Positions 23,188-33,173 of a DNA stretch of 64,000 nt are shown here, one piece after another (position 1 is the stretch's first letter; each line of letters opens with the position of its first letter). Under the pieces are notes generated by a model. It searched no databases, was not told the origin of the DNA, and saw only the letters and a program-made list of their open reading frames with translations. Source of the stretch: Toxoplasma gondii ME49 (taxonomy: Eukaryota > Apicomplexa > Conoidasida > Eucoccidiorida > Sarcocystidae); contig NC_031473.1 of the NCBI RefSeq assembly GCF_000006565.2, forward strand, positions 1,426,001 to 1,490,000. The letters run 5' to 3'. The translations under genes and the position numbers were made by a program.

Positions 23188-26100
23188 ATGGAGAACCCGT
23201 CGGACGACGAAGCGGAAACTCCCAGATATACGCTCGTGACTGGGGAAGGCACAAAACAACACAGTTCGAGAGAGTACACTGGAGTCGGGAGAGCGACGTA
23301 CTATTTCGACGAAGGAAAACGCGAGGAGTTTGAGGGACATTATCTCAACGGAGTTCGAGAAGGAAAAGGTACTGGGTTCTGGGTGGAGCGTCGTTTCGAC
23401 GCGCGGAAAGGACGTGGAGACTTTCTCTCTCGGAGATTGGTCCACTTCCTCTTTTGCCTTTCACTTGTTACATGTCAGAGAAACACGGGTTCCATTGATT
23501 GAACCGTTCACATCCAACTTACCTTGTGCACCTGCAAGGATCTCTGAAAAAGGCACAGTTTCTAGAGAAGGAAACTCAACACTCTCTGCTCCCTGCGGTT
23601 CCGGTGAGAGTCCACGAATCCAATGCAGACAGAGGTGGATCTTTCATCCACGGAACCGCTTTTCTTCTCTGCTTTAGAATAGAACATTTACACTGGGGCA
23701 CTTGGTCTTCTTTGAGCGCGTCGGACATGGACTTGCAACTGCAGAAATTCGACTTGTGTTTTTTCCTCACCGTAGTCGAGAGACTGGTGAGAGAAGTCGA
23801 CCAGTCTCTCTGCCAGCCAAGGTTTTGTCCGCGTTTCGAAAGTCAAACACAACGTCGAAAGACTCGCGTCTGAAACCCGGGAATCTCTCTGGAGGGGCGA
23901 CCGAATTCGGGAAGACGTATTTTCCTTAAAGCGGTTCTCCCCCGCAGCTTCGATCTGCTTCTCGCTTCCTCAGCTACACACTCGACAGCGACCGCACAGT
24001 GTCTCTCGCCGTGGTCTCAGTTTTGCTCTCTCACTTCTTGTCTTTTCAAGGTCCTGCCGCCAAAAAATTGGTCTCCCTACTCTTTATGTCAACTCTAAAA
24101 GAAGCACCTACTCAGACGCGACTCTTTTAAATTAGAGATTCTTCGCAGTCAGGCCGGACGTTTGCTGTAGAAAAGACTTCGCGTGTCATATGAGCATGCG
24201 TCTCGGTGGCGCTGGCTGTTTGCACATTCGGTACGTAGCCGAAACAAGGTAGTTGGCGGTCAGTCGATAGCGGAGAAGTCTTTTGCTTATGCTGATTGTC
24301 GTTCGATACACGAACAGCAGTTCTGTATTGTTAGTGCCTGCAACTTCCAAGCAAACGTGAGTGCCGGGGGGATCCGGAAGCGAAGCACACTTGACAAGCA
24401 ATGCCCCTGGAACTGCGCTCGAAACGGGTGTAAAGGGTCCGTTCACGGAGGTTAAAGAAATGTTAAAAGGCTTTAATTTATTGGACTGCGACAGAAAACA
24501 CAGAACTGTTCATCGGATGCTCGGTTTCCCCTCCTCGATGCAGGGAGCTATCGATATGCAAACGGCGACTCCTACGAGGGCGATTTTCAGCTGAACAAAA
24601 AACACGGAATCGGGACAGCTCGATACAAAGAACAACCTCCAGAAGACACTGAAGGTCTGCATCAATCGATTTATCTATAGCTCTATTTAGGCCTATATCA
24701 ATCTATATTTATCTGTTTCTCTTCATATCCATCAGTATGTGTCGATACTTATTAATATGTCTCAGTACATACCTCTATATCTAAATCTATACATATCGAT
24801 CTCTGCCTATCTGTATCTTTCTATCTATCTCTATATCTATGCCACTATATATATATATATATATATAGCTATATATGTCTATATCTATCTATGCACATGT
24901 GTGTGTATATGTACATTCCTGCTTTCGTCTACACACCAGCACGTCTGCCAAGGAGAAGAATCCGATACTTATATATATATATATATATTGGCATATAGAT
25001 GTGTGTCGAATTTCTGTGTGTATGAAATTTGATTTCTGTCTTGTTGGTTGGAAGCGCGGAACTGGTCCTTGTTTCTGACATAAAAAATAGGAAATCGAGA
25101 GCACTTCAGTCACTGTCCGCGTTAAAGGCAGGAACCACTTTGATCGTTTCTCCCTGTTAAAGCAGGCAGAGACTTTCGAAGGATCGCTGAAGACTGTCGC
25201 GGGAACGGACGCGGCGCATTTGTCACTGTTTTAACCGCTGGTGTGTCTGTTTAGAGGACCCGGCGCTGAACGAATCCGTTCGAGAAAGATTCTCGACCTA
25301 CTTGGGCCACTTTCGTGAAGGCAAACGCGACGAGAGCGGGGCGATCGTCTACGCGAACGGGGACGTCTACATTGGCGGATGGAGCAACGGGAAAAAGTCC
25401 GGATTTGGCAAGTACAGATTTGCCGCAGACAAATCGCAGCTGGTGGGCTACTGGCAACAAGGTCGAATGCAGTACGGTCGCTGGAACCTCCCATCGGGGA
25501 TTTATTACGCAGGTTTTTTCAAACGAAACAAACCTTGGGGCAAGGGAGTCTGGGTCTTCCCCCGGAGTGGAAATCAGGTCATCGGCGAATACATCCAGAA
25601 GGTACGGCAGACCGAGAAGCGCAAGGCAACACACGCTGTCTGGGGGCTATGCATGCACCACGGAACATAGAACCCCCAAGCACACTTGCTCACTCGATAT
25701 CCGTGAACGCAGTCGCAGATTCGGCGGTACACATGGGCTCCGTTGCACTCGTGAAAAAGCAACTTCCAGTCAGAGACCGACTGAAGCTAGAGACTCCGGT
25801 AGTTCAGCACCTGCACCTCGAGTCGGGTCCAAGCGGGAGAGAGATGAGTGTCGTGATTTGGGAAACCATCCACAAACCAGTAGATCGTCGACGACCCTGT
25901 TGACGGTTCTCAAGTTCTCTTGCGTTGTTCGCGCATGGACTGTCGAAACGTCCAGAAAAGAGATCTGACAAATTCTTGCTTGATGCGATTGCAACGGGCA
26001 CAACTAGCGCTGTGTTGAGGAAACTCCAAGTGGGCTTTGGAGGGTACGGAATGTGCACAGGAAAAGAGAGAGTTTTCCCCAAACAGAGACGACGCACTGT

Positions 26101-26687
26101 GCTTCCTAGCCACCTGTGCGAGTTCCTCAGCGTGACGCACGCTGTGTCTTATTCCTTCAACTCCTCCTGGCGTTGTATAGAGACATCTCAGGGTGGTTTG
26201 CGGAGTTGAAAGTGAAGGACACCCACGCCGAAACAACGGCATTTTGCGTTACACGCGTAGCTTGGTTGTTCCTGTTTGACTTGAGATAAGAGTGAGACGG
26301 ACATCGTTGTGGCGGGGGTTTCCGAGTTCTGCAGAAAGGGGGAATGCCGGAAACCTGGTTCTCTCCTTCTGCGACATGTCCAGTCCGAGGGAGAGGTTAC
26401 GAACGGAGAATCGTTTTCAAGAAGCGCTTTTCCCGCAGAAGGCGAGGAAAGGAAATTTGCAACTTTGTGACTCGAGACACCCTTCTTTTCCCTAAAAGCA
26501 AAGCCAGGCAGACGGTGAATCCGTGGAAAAATGATTTCCCTGTTGCCTGGTGCAGGTGAAAGACGCTGCCGAGGAACCTGCAGAAGAGGGCCAGGAGCCC
26601 GGGGAAGAAAGCCTGCCTCCTGATGAGCTCCTTGAGATTGAGTCCGTCGAATTCATGTGTAGACAGTGCACCTCGCTGAGGGAGTGA
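23188..26687 (+). CDS. RSPH1: MORN-repeat protein resembling radial spoke head 1
   Basis: MORN repeats form rod-like beta-hairpin arrays. RSPH1 builds the radial spoke head of motile 9+2 axonemes. Exons are 23188-23368, 24544-24654, 25255-25601 and 26556-26687 with consistent phases, 256 residues. MORN-type hairpins are visible throughout: FEGHYLNGVREGKGSYRYAN, GDSYEGDFQLNKKHGIG, GHFREGKRDESGAIVYANGD, VYIGGWSNGKKSGFGKYRF, LVGYWQQGRMQYGRW and YYAGFFKRNKPWGKGVWVF. The order and degenerate late repeats match RSPH1 rather than MORN1-type basal-complex proteins. The tail is acidic (EEGQEPGEESLPPDE). In coccidia only the male gamete has flagella, so male-gamete expression is inferred. A general MORN protein remains the alternative. 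The start is the first ATG, since the codon three upstream is TTG. Confidence 0.85.
24660..24992. repeat. ATCTAT-type simple repeats and (TA)n in intron 2
   Basis: Degenerate TCTATATC/ATCTAT units (24660-24905) include a TA run at 24845-24868, with another TA run at 24970-24990. Confidence 0.85.
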
Positions 26688-29000
26688 GAGACAGACGAGA
26701 AACCTGGCAGCTGAAGGAATAGCCGCCTGCCTGTCAACGAGAAGCACACCGACGCTTCACCTGCTTCTGAGTCGACAGTTGTTAAGCATTCCGCCATAAC
26801 TAGGAAGCACGGAAGAGAAACACCGCCGCGGGCAACACTTATGAATGTCCAGAAAACCTTACTATCGAGGATGCAAACCCGCTTAATTGCATGCAACCAG
26901 GAAATAGCAGATTCAGTCTCCAGAGCTATTTCACTGCAGTCTACCTGCACACTCTATAACGGTCTACAGGTATTTTTGACTATGCCATCCGTACATCCAA
27001 GTTGACAACGTGTCAGAGTCAATGCTAGGAGTGGCTGCTGATACATTGTGATTATGCCGACGGCGACTAATGCAGTGTGAACGGTTTTCGACTCGACTAC
27101 ACCCTAAAGTCCATTTTGTAAACGATATTTTCGAGAAAACTGCTCGCGGCGTGACAGACTGTGGATCGTGTTTCACTAGGAAATAGAAAAATGTTGTGCC
27201 TCCCTGTCGGAGACCTGAAAATCGAGAGTTGCCGGGCGGTTAATGAGGAGGTTTCCTCAAGTACCAACCTACGCGTTTGACAGAAACACGAAAGACGTCC
27301 GTCTGTGATGAAAAACTCGGTTCTACCAGTGGGAAGTGCCGAATTCTGCTAGGGGAACAGACATTGCAAGCGTCGCTGGTTCACATGGACACAGGGTCTC
27401 TCTCGGCACGCGCTGTTGACTTCGCGTCTCGCGTACGGGAGTAGGTCCGCGACTTCCGCTTTTGTCTGCCATGTGAAGGTGAACGCGGGGGACATCGAGA
27501 ACAGTTCTAGTTTTCGCTGGAGGTGTTTCCTGAACAGAGACTGTCGCTGTACCGGCCGGGGCGGATCGACTCGAAGAAAGCCAGCTGGGCATCCATTTTC
27601 CGGAAAAAGCGTGGAACGTACACTCCTTGAAGCGTCGTTCCGTGTTAAGACTAAGACAATTTTCCAGGCGGTAACTTTTTCCACTACGGAAAGAGGACTT
27701 GAAAGTGAGACGATTAGACAAAATGAAGGTTTCCCCGTCGACTTCGGGCACTGGTTTTTTCTCGAGAAAAGCTACAGAACGTCGCTTGTGTCTGTGGCTT
27801 TGCTCAGCCGAAAAAATATCACAGGAGGCACGACAGATCTCCTGACGAAGCCCGTTACGCGGAAGTACACATTTGAGTGCAGTTGCCAATCTGATCAGAT
27901 TTTATTCAATAAACTCAGTTCCTTTTTCTAAAGACAAACGTGCAATGCATGTCAGTGCACCAGATTTGTTTCACGTCGAGATTGCTTTCCCAGAAGACGT
28001 TTCTCCGGAACCTTGCACAGTTCCTTTCGTCACCCACAACCGATACGCATCTACGCAGATCGCCTGCCACGAATCTGCAGACGTCCGCACACCGACAACG
28101 ACTCGCTGACGCCTGCTTCACTGATCCTGCAAATCTGCGAACACGAGCGCCTCGAGACGCTTGGTCCGACACAATTTTTGGTGGGGAACAACCCACTCTT
28201 TCCTCCCGTGTCGCTGCTCCCCCTCGTCGGTGATTGACTGAGGAGAGGAGACGGACTCCTTTTCGTTCTTGCGCGTCGTCGCGCTCCCGCAGAGCCAGCG
28301 CCTTTCTCTCAAGAAGCGAGGGCTCGGCGTTCGACCTTGAGAAGGCCGGAGAGGCTGCCTCGCGAAAGCGACCGAGCATTCACCCGCGGGAGGGATCTCT
28401 GGAGAGACCCATCGAGGACCTGAAGCTGGCAACGCTCTAGTCCAAGCTCCAGTACTCGCGGTCCTTCTTTCTGGGCTTCTGAGAAGCAGACACAGGAAAA
28501 ACAACACGTTGGAAACTGAAAACGCAACGCCCGGGGAACGGAGGAAAGGCAATGCACAAATACCCCGTTCGATCTGACTCCACAGACGCACATGCGTCAG
28601 ACAGCGTACACACGCCTGCGTCGCTCGACAGCCAAAAAAATGATCGAGCGCATTCCTCCGCCCAGACCCCCGATAGGGTCGTCCTTTCCTCGTCACTTAT
28701 CACATCACCTCTGAATCCCTACACCGAGCTGAAGTCGCAAAAGCGAAAAAGCTGGAAGGACGCGAGTAAGCGAAACAGACTACTCTTGGACGCACACTGG
28801 CGGGTCTCTCCTTTGTCACGCGCTCTCTGCTCCTGATGTGTTCCACCTCGAACTTTCGCCTTTGTTTCTGTATCTAAATGTCTACACACGACGAAAGACA
28901 CGGCGACTCTTGATCCGTTTCTCTGTCGCTTCTCCAACGAGATGGAAACGCGAGCAAACACGACATGCAAAGAACTCGACTGTCGCTCGAGTAGCAAAAT
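26688..29000. other. Convergent spacer without a recognised gene
   Basis: About 2.3 kb. Several mid-sized frames on both strands (for example 27416-27931 + and 27915-28379 -) lack recognisable domains. Two minus-strand acceptor-like sites near 28426 and 28736 could supply an alternative last exon to the small membrane gene upstream. Confidence 0.4.
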
Positions 29001-29820
29001 TCATCTGTTTCCACCGTCGGTTTTTTTTTGAATCAAAGACACCTCACGCCCCACCATCGTTCTCCAGGGTGTCTGCAGAGTTTCCGTTAAAATACGTGAA
29101 TTAAAATGCGCAAATGGTGCACGTAGAAAACGCAATCCGGAGAAGCCAAGACTGACCGATGTGGGCCGTTTCTTCTTCAGTGCATCTCGTTCTGCAAGCT
29201 TCGTGTTAACGTAGTACGCGAACGCCGCGATGGCGAGGACGAGAAGGACGAGAACAACGAAGATGCTTGTCACTGCAAGACACAGGGAGGAGAGCAGCCA
29301 GAAACATACTGAAAACAGGAGCAAGAAAAACAAGGAAAGACTCCTCGAGAGGAAAAACAGCGACGAGCGACACAGGACGCAGGAACACTGCCCGCGGTAC
29401 TCGCGGGGCACTCCGCAACACTCGAGTACAAAAAATGGTAGAGACTCTTCTTTTCAGATTTCGGGAGGGACGCGGACACAGCTAGAATTTTGCCGGAAGC
29501 CGCAAAATCCAACAGTGTAGAAGCGAGGAGAATTGGAGAAATGGGGAGAGGACAGGGGGGTTAACGACGCACAGACGGACACTCTTGGAAGACGAAGAAG
29601 GCAGAGAAGAGCAGATTTTCAACGACGGGGATTCTGCTGGAGAAGTGTGTGAGGAGCGAGAGGCTGTTGTTCTTCATTTCTTCGCAACGTGACAAGCCCG
29701 AGACCGCGTTTAAACAGACGCATGCCCAGTGCCTCAAAACCCAGAAAACTCAATGAAAACTGCCCCTGCCGACTCCCGGCAAAAAGTTCCCGCCAACCTA
29801 CCGGTGGAAGAAACCGCCAT
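29001..29820 (-). CDS. Very small single-span membrane protein, unknown function, 3' end uncertain
   Basis: I do not recognise it. A 19-nt first coding exon (29802-29820; CCACCATGG context, MAVSST, GTAGGT donor) joins in phase 1 to an exon starting at 29272 after a TGTCTTGCAG acceptor. Together they encode about six polar residues, a roughly 18-residue hydrophobic helix (TSIFVVLVLLVLAIAAFAYY) and a basic cytosolic-type segment (KLAERDALKKKRPTS). A GTCAGT donor follows at 29156. If used, an acceptor near 29075 or further downstream supplies the C-terminus; if not, the frame reads on to a TGA at 29001. Either way the protein is under about 110 residues. The layout resembles a tail- or signal-anchored protein, but the role is unknown. 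Confidence 0.5.
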
Positions 29821-31472
29821 GGTGGAGGGAATGGCAGATCCGTGGCAAATCACAGACGAAATCGCCGAAGTTAAACAGAAAGACCAGATACACGTGTGGA
29901 CACGCAGGTACACCGGTGTCTCGACCGCAGCCAGGGAGAGCAGATTTCCCTCTTTCAAGGACCCGAGAGTGGTTTTCTTGGTGGCAAAGAAAGGAAGAAT
30001 TCAAAAACAGAAATAACGAACACAAACACAAACCGAACACGGTCTTCAGAGCGAGAAGAAAAAACCTTCTCTCTGCTCGAGGGACTTTTCCCGACACCCC
30101 CCCCCCCACCCCCCTCTCGCTGCGAGAGGCCCCCGGGGCAGTCACCTGCCCTTGTCGCCTAAAATCGGATTTGTTTCTCGTGGCAGCGGGGCGAGAAGCT
30201 CTTCAGTTTGAGCAAAAGTCAACCTTTTTCAAGCGAGAGACTTCGGGGTCCATTTCCTCGTCACAGAAACCAGATATACCCAACACCAGCTGCTGCGTAG
30301 TGAGGCGGCTGTGCGCCTACCCTCGGCGAGGCAACTCCGACGACGCAGCCGAGAGTCGACAAGCGCGTTTTCTCTCGCTTTCTCTCTGGGTCTCTGGACC
30401 GTTTCGATTCATCGCGACAAAGTCGCAAGCCGTCAAAGTTCCCATCTTCCTTTCAAGACTGCTGCACTCGTCGAAAGCCGACGTGTGTCAGCTCGGAACG
30501 CCGTGAACTCGACGGCCTTCCCCACTTTTTCGCTCTTGGCGTGGACGGAGAAAGTCCGCTCGCGAGTTCCAGGCAACCCTCTGGCCTCGGGGGGCCGCCG
30601 TTGCAATGGCTGGCCTGTTCCGCAGAACTTCCCCTTTTTTCTGTGTTTTCGACGCGCACAGAACTCTTTTTCTGCCCTGTCGTTGCGCGCTTAGCTCACT
30701 CGTCTCCTCGCATCCCCTGAAAAAACCGAAGCAAAGCGAGAAACCAGTCGCCGGAGCTGCTGGCTGGCGCAGGAAACCTCCGAGACTGTCTTGCGAGAAA
30801 AGCCGAGAGGCCTGCTTCTTTCCTTCTTCTCGCTCGTCTCCCGTGTCTCCCCCGGCCAAGCGGCAGGGTCGGTCGTGGGTGGGAGATGCGCGCGTTTTTG
30901 ATATCTCTCGAGAAAAAAAAGAGTATAAAAGAGTTTTTCACTGCTTCTCGCGTCCCGCGTCGTGTTTCCCTCGTCCTGTGAACGAATCGGCTGCTTCCCG
31001 CGAGTCCCTGCAACTTCTCTCGCTGCTCTCGGGGTTGTCGGAGTCAGCACCGCTGCGTTCAGCGTTCCTGCGAAAAAAACGGGGAATCGAGGAAGTTCTT
31101 TTTCGCTTCGCGCTCTGTTTTCTCCACGAGGTCGCTCGGCTCTCCTTCTCTCTTCCTCATCATCGCAGAGGCGCCGAAACTTCGAGACTCCGACAACCAG
31201 CGCGTTCTTCCCGCGCCGTGACCCTGACTTTTTTCTGGACAAAGAGAGGCCGTTCAGGCTCGGCATCCGGCGACCTCCTTCCTCACCAACCGGTGCCTCT
31301 CGACGTATCCGAGCGACATTTCGAACTGATTTCGCTTTTCGCTGGAGCTTCTCCACGCGCAAGCCGCCGCTTTCCGGCCTCCTCGCCTCACCCCACCTCC
31401 CCTCCCCTCCCGCCCCCGCAGTGGACGGACACCGCGCAGGTTCTTCGAGCAAGTCGGTTCGCATTTCGCAGG
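29821..31472. other. Divergent promoter/5' region upstream of the ApiAT gene
   Basis: This is likely 5' UTR and promoter. It contains a TATAAAAG at 30924-30931 and a C-rich run near 30097-30115. A + frame from ATG 30606 is open and in frame with the transporter for 289 codons, but is low-complexity Ser/Arg/Phe and is not taken as coding. Confidence 0.55.
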
Positions 31473-33173
31473 ATGGCGTCCTCGGACTCGAACGCGAAGC
31501 TCGCGTCGCAGCGTCTCCACTCCTGCGCCGGCGGCGAGGAGAGCAGCGGCCAGTGTCTGGAAAAGCAGGGAGCTGGCGCGCGCCTCCGCGGCTGGCTGGC
31601 GCAGCTGCTCCCGAGGGCCGACCTGCCCGGAGCGAGGCAGAAGACTCCTTTCAACCTGAATCGCTACGTATTGCTGCTCCTCTACTCGATTGTTGTCTTT
31701 ACCACGGGAGCGGTCTTCTACGGCTGGACTGCGTTGTCTGCGATGATCTTCAAGAACGACGGATTCGCGTACTTGTGTCCGAAGGACGCGTCCGGCGTCT
31801 ACGTTCCAGACCTTCGCGCGACCCAGGGGAAGCTGTATATCTGCGACGAACAGGACGCGGCAGTACAGAAGCTGTACACGATGACGTTTGCGGTCGCCTG
31901 TCTCATGAGCGCAGGCGCAGGCACTCTGCTTGACTGGCTAGGTCCGCTGTGGACAGAGCTGCTGGGGCAGCTCCTCAACCTGGTTGGGTGGCTGTTCCTC
32001 GCCTTCTCGACTGTCGACCGGCCTCTGTACTATCCCGCGCTGGTGTTCATCGGCCTCGGCGCAGACGCGTCGATGTTACCTACGCTGTGCATCCGGCATT
32101 TGTTCCCCGGCTCGACTGGGTTGATCATCACGATTCTCGGCTCGGCAGCGTCAGCGAGCTTCGGCATTCCCCTCGTCCTCAATACGATCGTCGAGAACCA
32201 CGGCGTGAGTGTGAGGGATGTCAGCATCGGGTACTGCTTCTTCGGACCGGTCCTCGGCGTCCTCGTTGCGTTGCTCTTCATGCCGCGGCGCGGCTTTGCC
32301 CTGGACGACGCAGGAACCATCTTCCGCGAGCCGGACTCCGGGGAAGGTGAAGGCGAGGCAGGGCCGTACGCGCTGGAGAATGGAGCTCAGGGTGGAGAGT
32401 CACAGAACGCACAAGAGACGCGCCGGCGCAAGTTGCTCGACCCGATCGTGAGCTCGTCCTTCTGGACGCAGTTCTTCTCGATCAGATACTTTTTGATTGT
32501 TCTCTACTTTGTCGTCGTCAGCTGGGCGACATCGTACTACCAGCAGGCTGCGCGCCGCATGTTCTCCGAAGACGTCGTATCCGTGATCGAAGTCTTGTTG
32601 CCGCTCTCCTTCATTCCTTGCATCCTTCTAGGCAAGGTCGCAGACGTCGTGGGCATCATCCGCGTCCTTTTCGTCATGAATACATCGGGCCTGCTTACCT
32701 ACGTTTTCTCTTTCTTCAAAACAGACGCGACAGGGTACTTGTCTGCCTGCTGCTTCATGGTCTACATGTCGCTGTTGACCAGTCAGGTGTACGTATACGT
32801 CGAGGGAACGTTCTCGCCAAATCACTTCGGGAAGCTGATCGGAATCTCCAACTTGACCGGCGGCCTCCTCTCCCTCGTCTCCAATCCTCTGTACGAAAAC
32901 ATCACCGTCAACAGAGACAACGGCGACCCGCTCTGCATCCAGATTGCCATGACTGCGCTGCTCTGCGTCCAGTACGTCTGGATCTTCATCCTGGGATTCC
33001 TGAAGTCTGGAAACTCGCCTCTCCTCAACATGGACGTCAAGGCGAAGGACGACGCGGACGCGGAGAAGCGCGCCGACAACGCACCGGGTGCAGAGGAACG
33101 AACGTCCGCGCCCTCTGGATCGTCCTCCGAACTCGCCGCTGTCACGGTGACACCACCGCAAGACTCCGCTTGA
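31473..33173 (+). CDS. ApiAT-family amino-acid transporter (major facilitator superfamily)
   Basis: ApiATs are apicomplexan-specific plasma-membrane MFS carriers, several of which import amino acids such as arginine, lysine or tyrosine. This single-exon gene encodes 566 residues. The start ATG follows GCAGG and leaves a short soluble N-terminus. Membrane span 1 begins near RYVLLLLYSIVVF, followed by the family-typical VFYGWTALSAMI. A large loop with paired cysteines (YLCPKDA, YICDEQDAAVQKLYTM) then leads into the next spans, including AGTLLDWLGPLWTELLGQ. A charged central loop (about residues 280-330) separates the two six-helix halves. The C-terminal half includes FSPNHFGKLIGISNLTGGLL. The tail is acidic and Ala/Ser-rich. 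I cannot assign the subfamily or substrate from sequence alone. Confidence 0.9.
   Translation: MASSDSNAKLASQRLHSCAGGEESSGQCLEKQGAGARLRGWLAQLLPRADLPGARQKTPFNLNRYVLLLLYSIVVFTTGAVFYGWTALSAMIFKNDGFAYLCPKDASGVYVPDLRATQGKLYICDEQDAAVQKLYTMTFAVACLMSAGAGTLLDWLGPLWTELLGQLLNLVGWLFLAFSTVDRPLYYPALVFIGLGADASMLPTLCIRHLFPGSTGLIITILGSAASASFGIPLVLNTIVENHGVSVRDVSIGYCFFGPVLGVLVALLFMPRRGFALDDAGTIFREPDSGEGEGEAGPYALENGAQGGESQNAQETRRRKLLDPIVSSSFWTQFFSIRYFLIVLYFVVVSWATSYYQQAARRMFSEDVVSVIEVLLPLSFIPCILLGKVADVVGIIRVLFVMNTSGLLTYVFSFFKTDATGYLSACCFMVYMSLLTSQVYVYVEGTFSPNHFGKLIGISNLTGGLLSLVSNPLYENITVNRDNGDPLCIQIAMTALLCVQYVWIFILGFLKSGNSPLLNMDVKAKDDADAEKRADNAPGAEERTSAPSGSSSELAAVTVTPPQDSA

Noticed and set aside
29729..29938. 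+ frame ending at a CGCAG/GTACACC donor-like site, antisense to the small membrane gene
   Set aside because: Reads plausibly but has no partner exon with matching phase. The minus-strand model explains the same bases with two phase-matched junctions.
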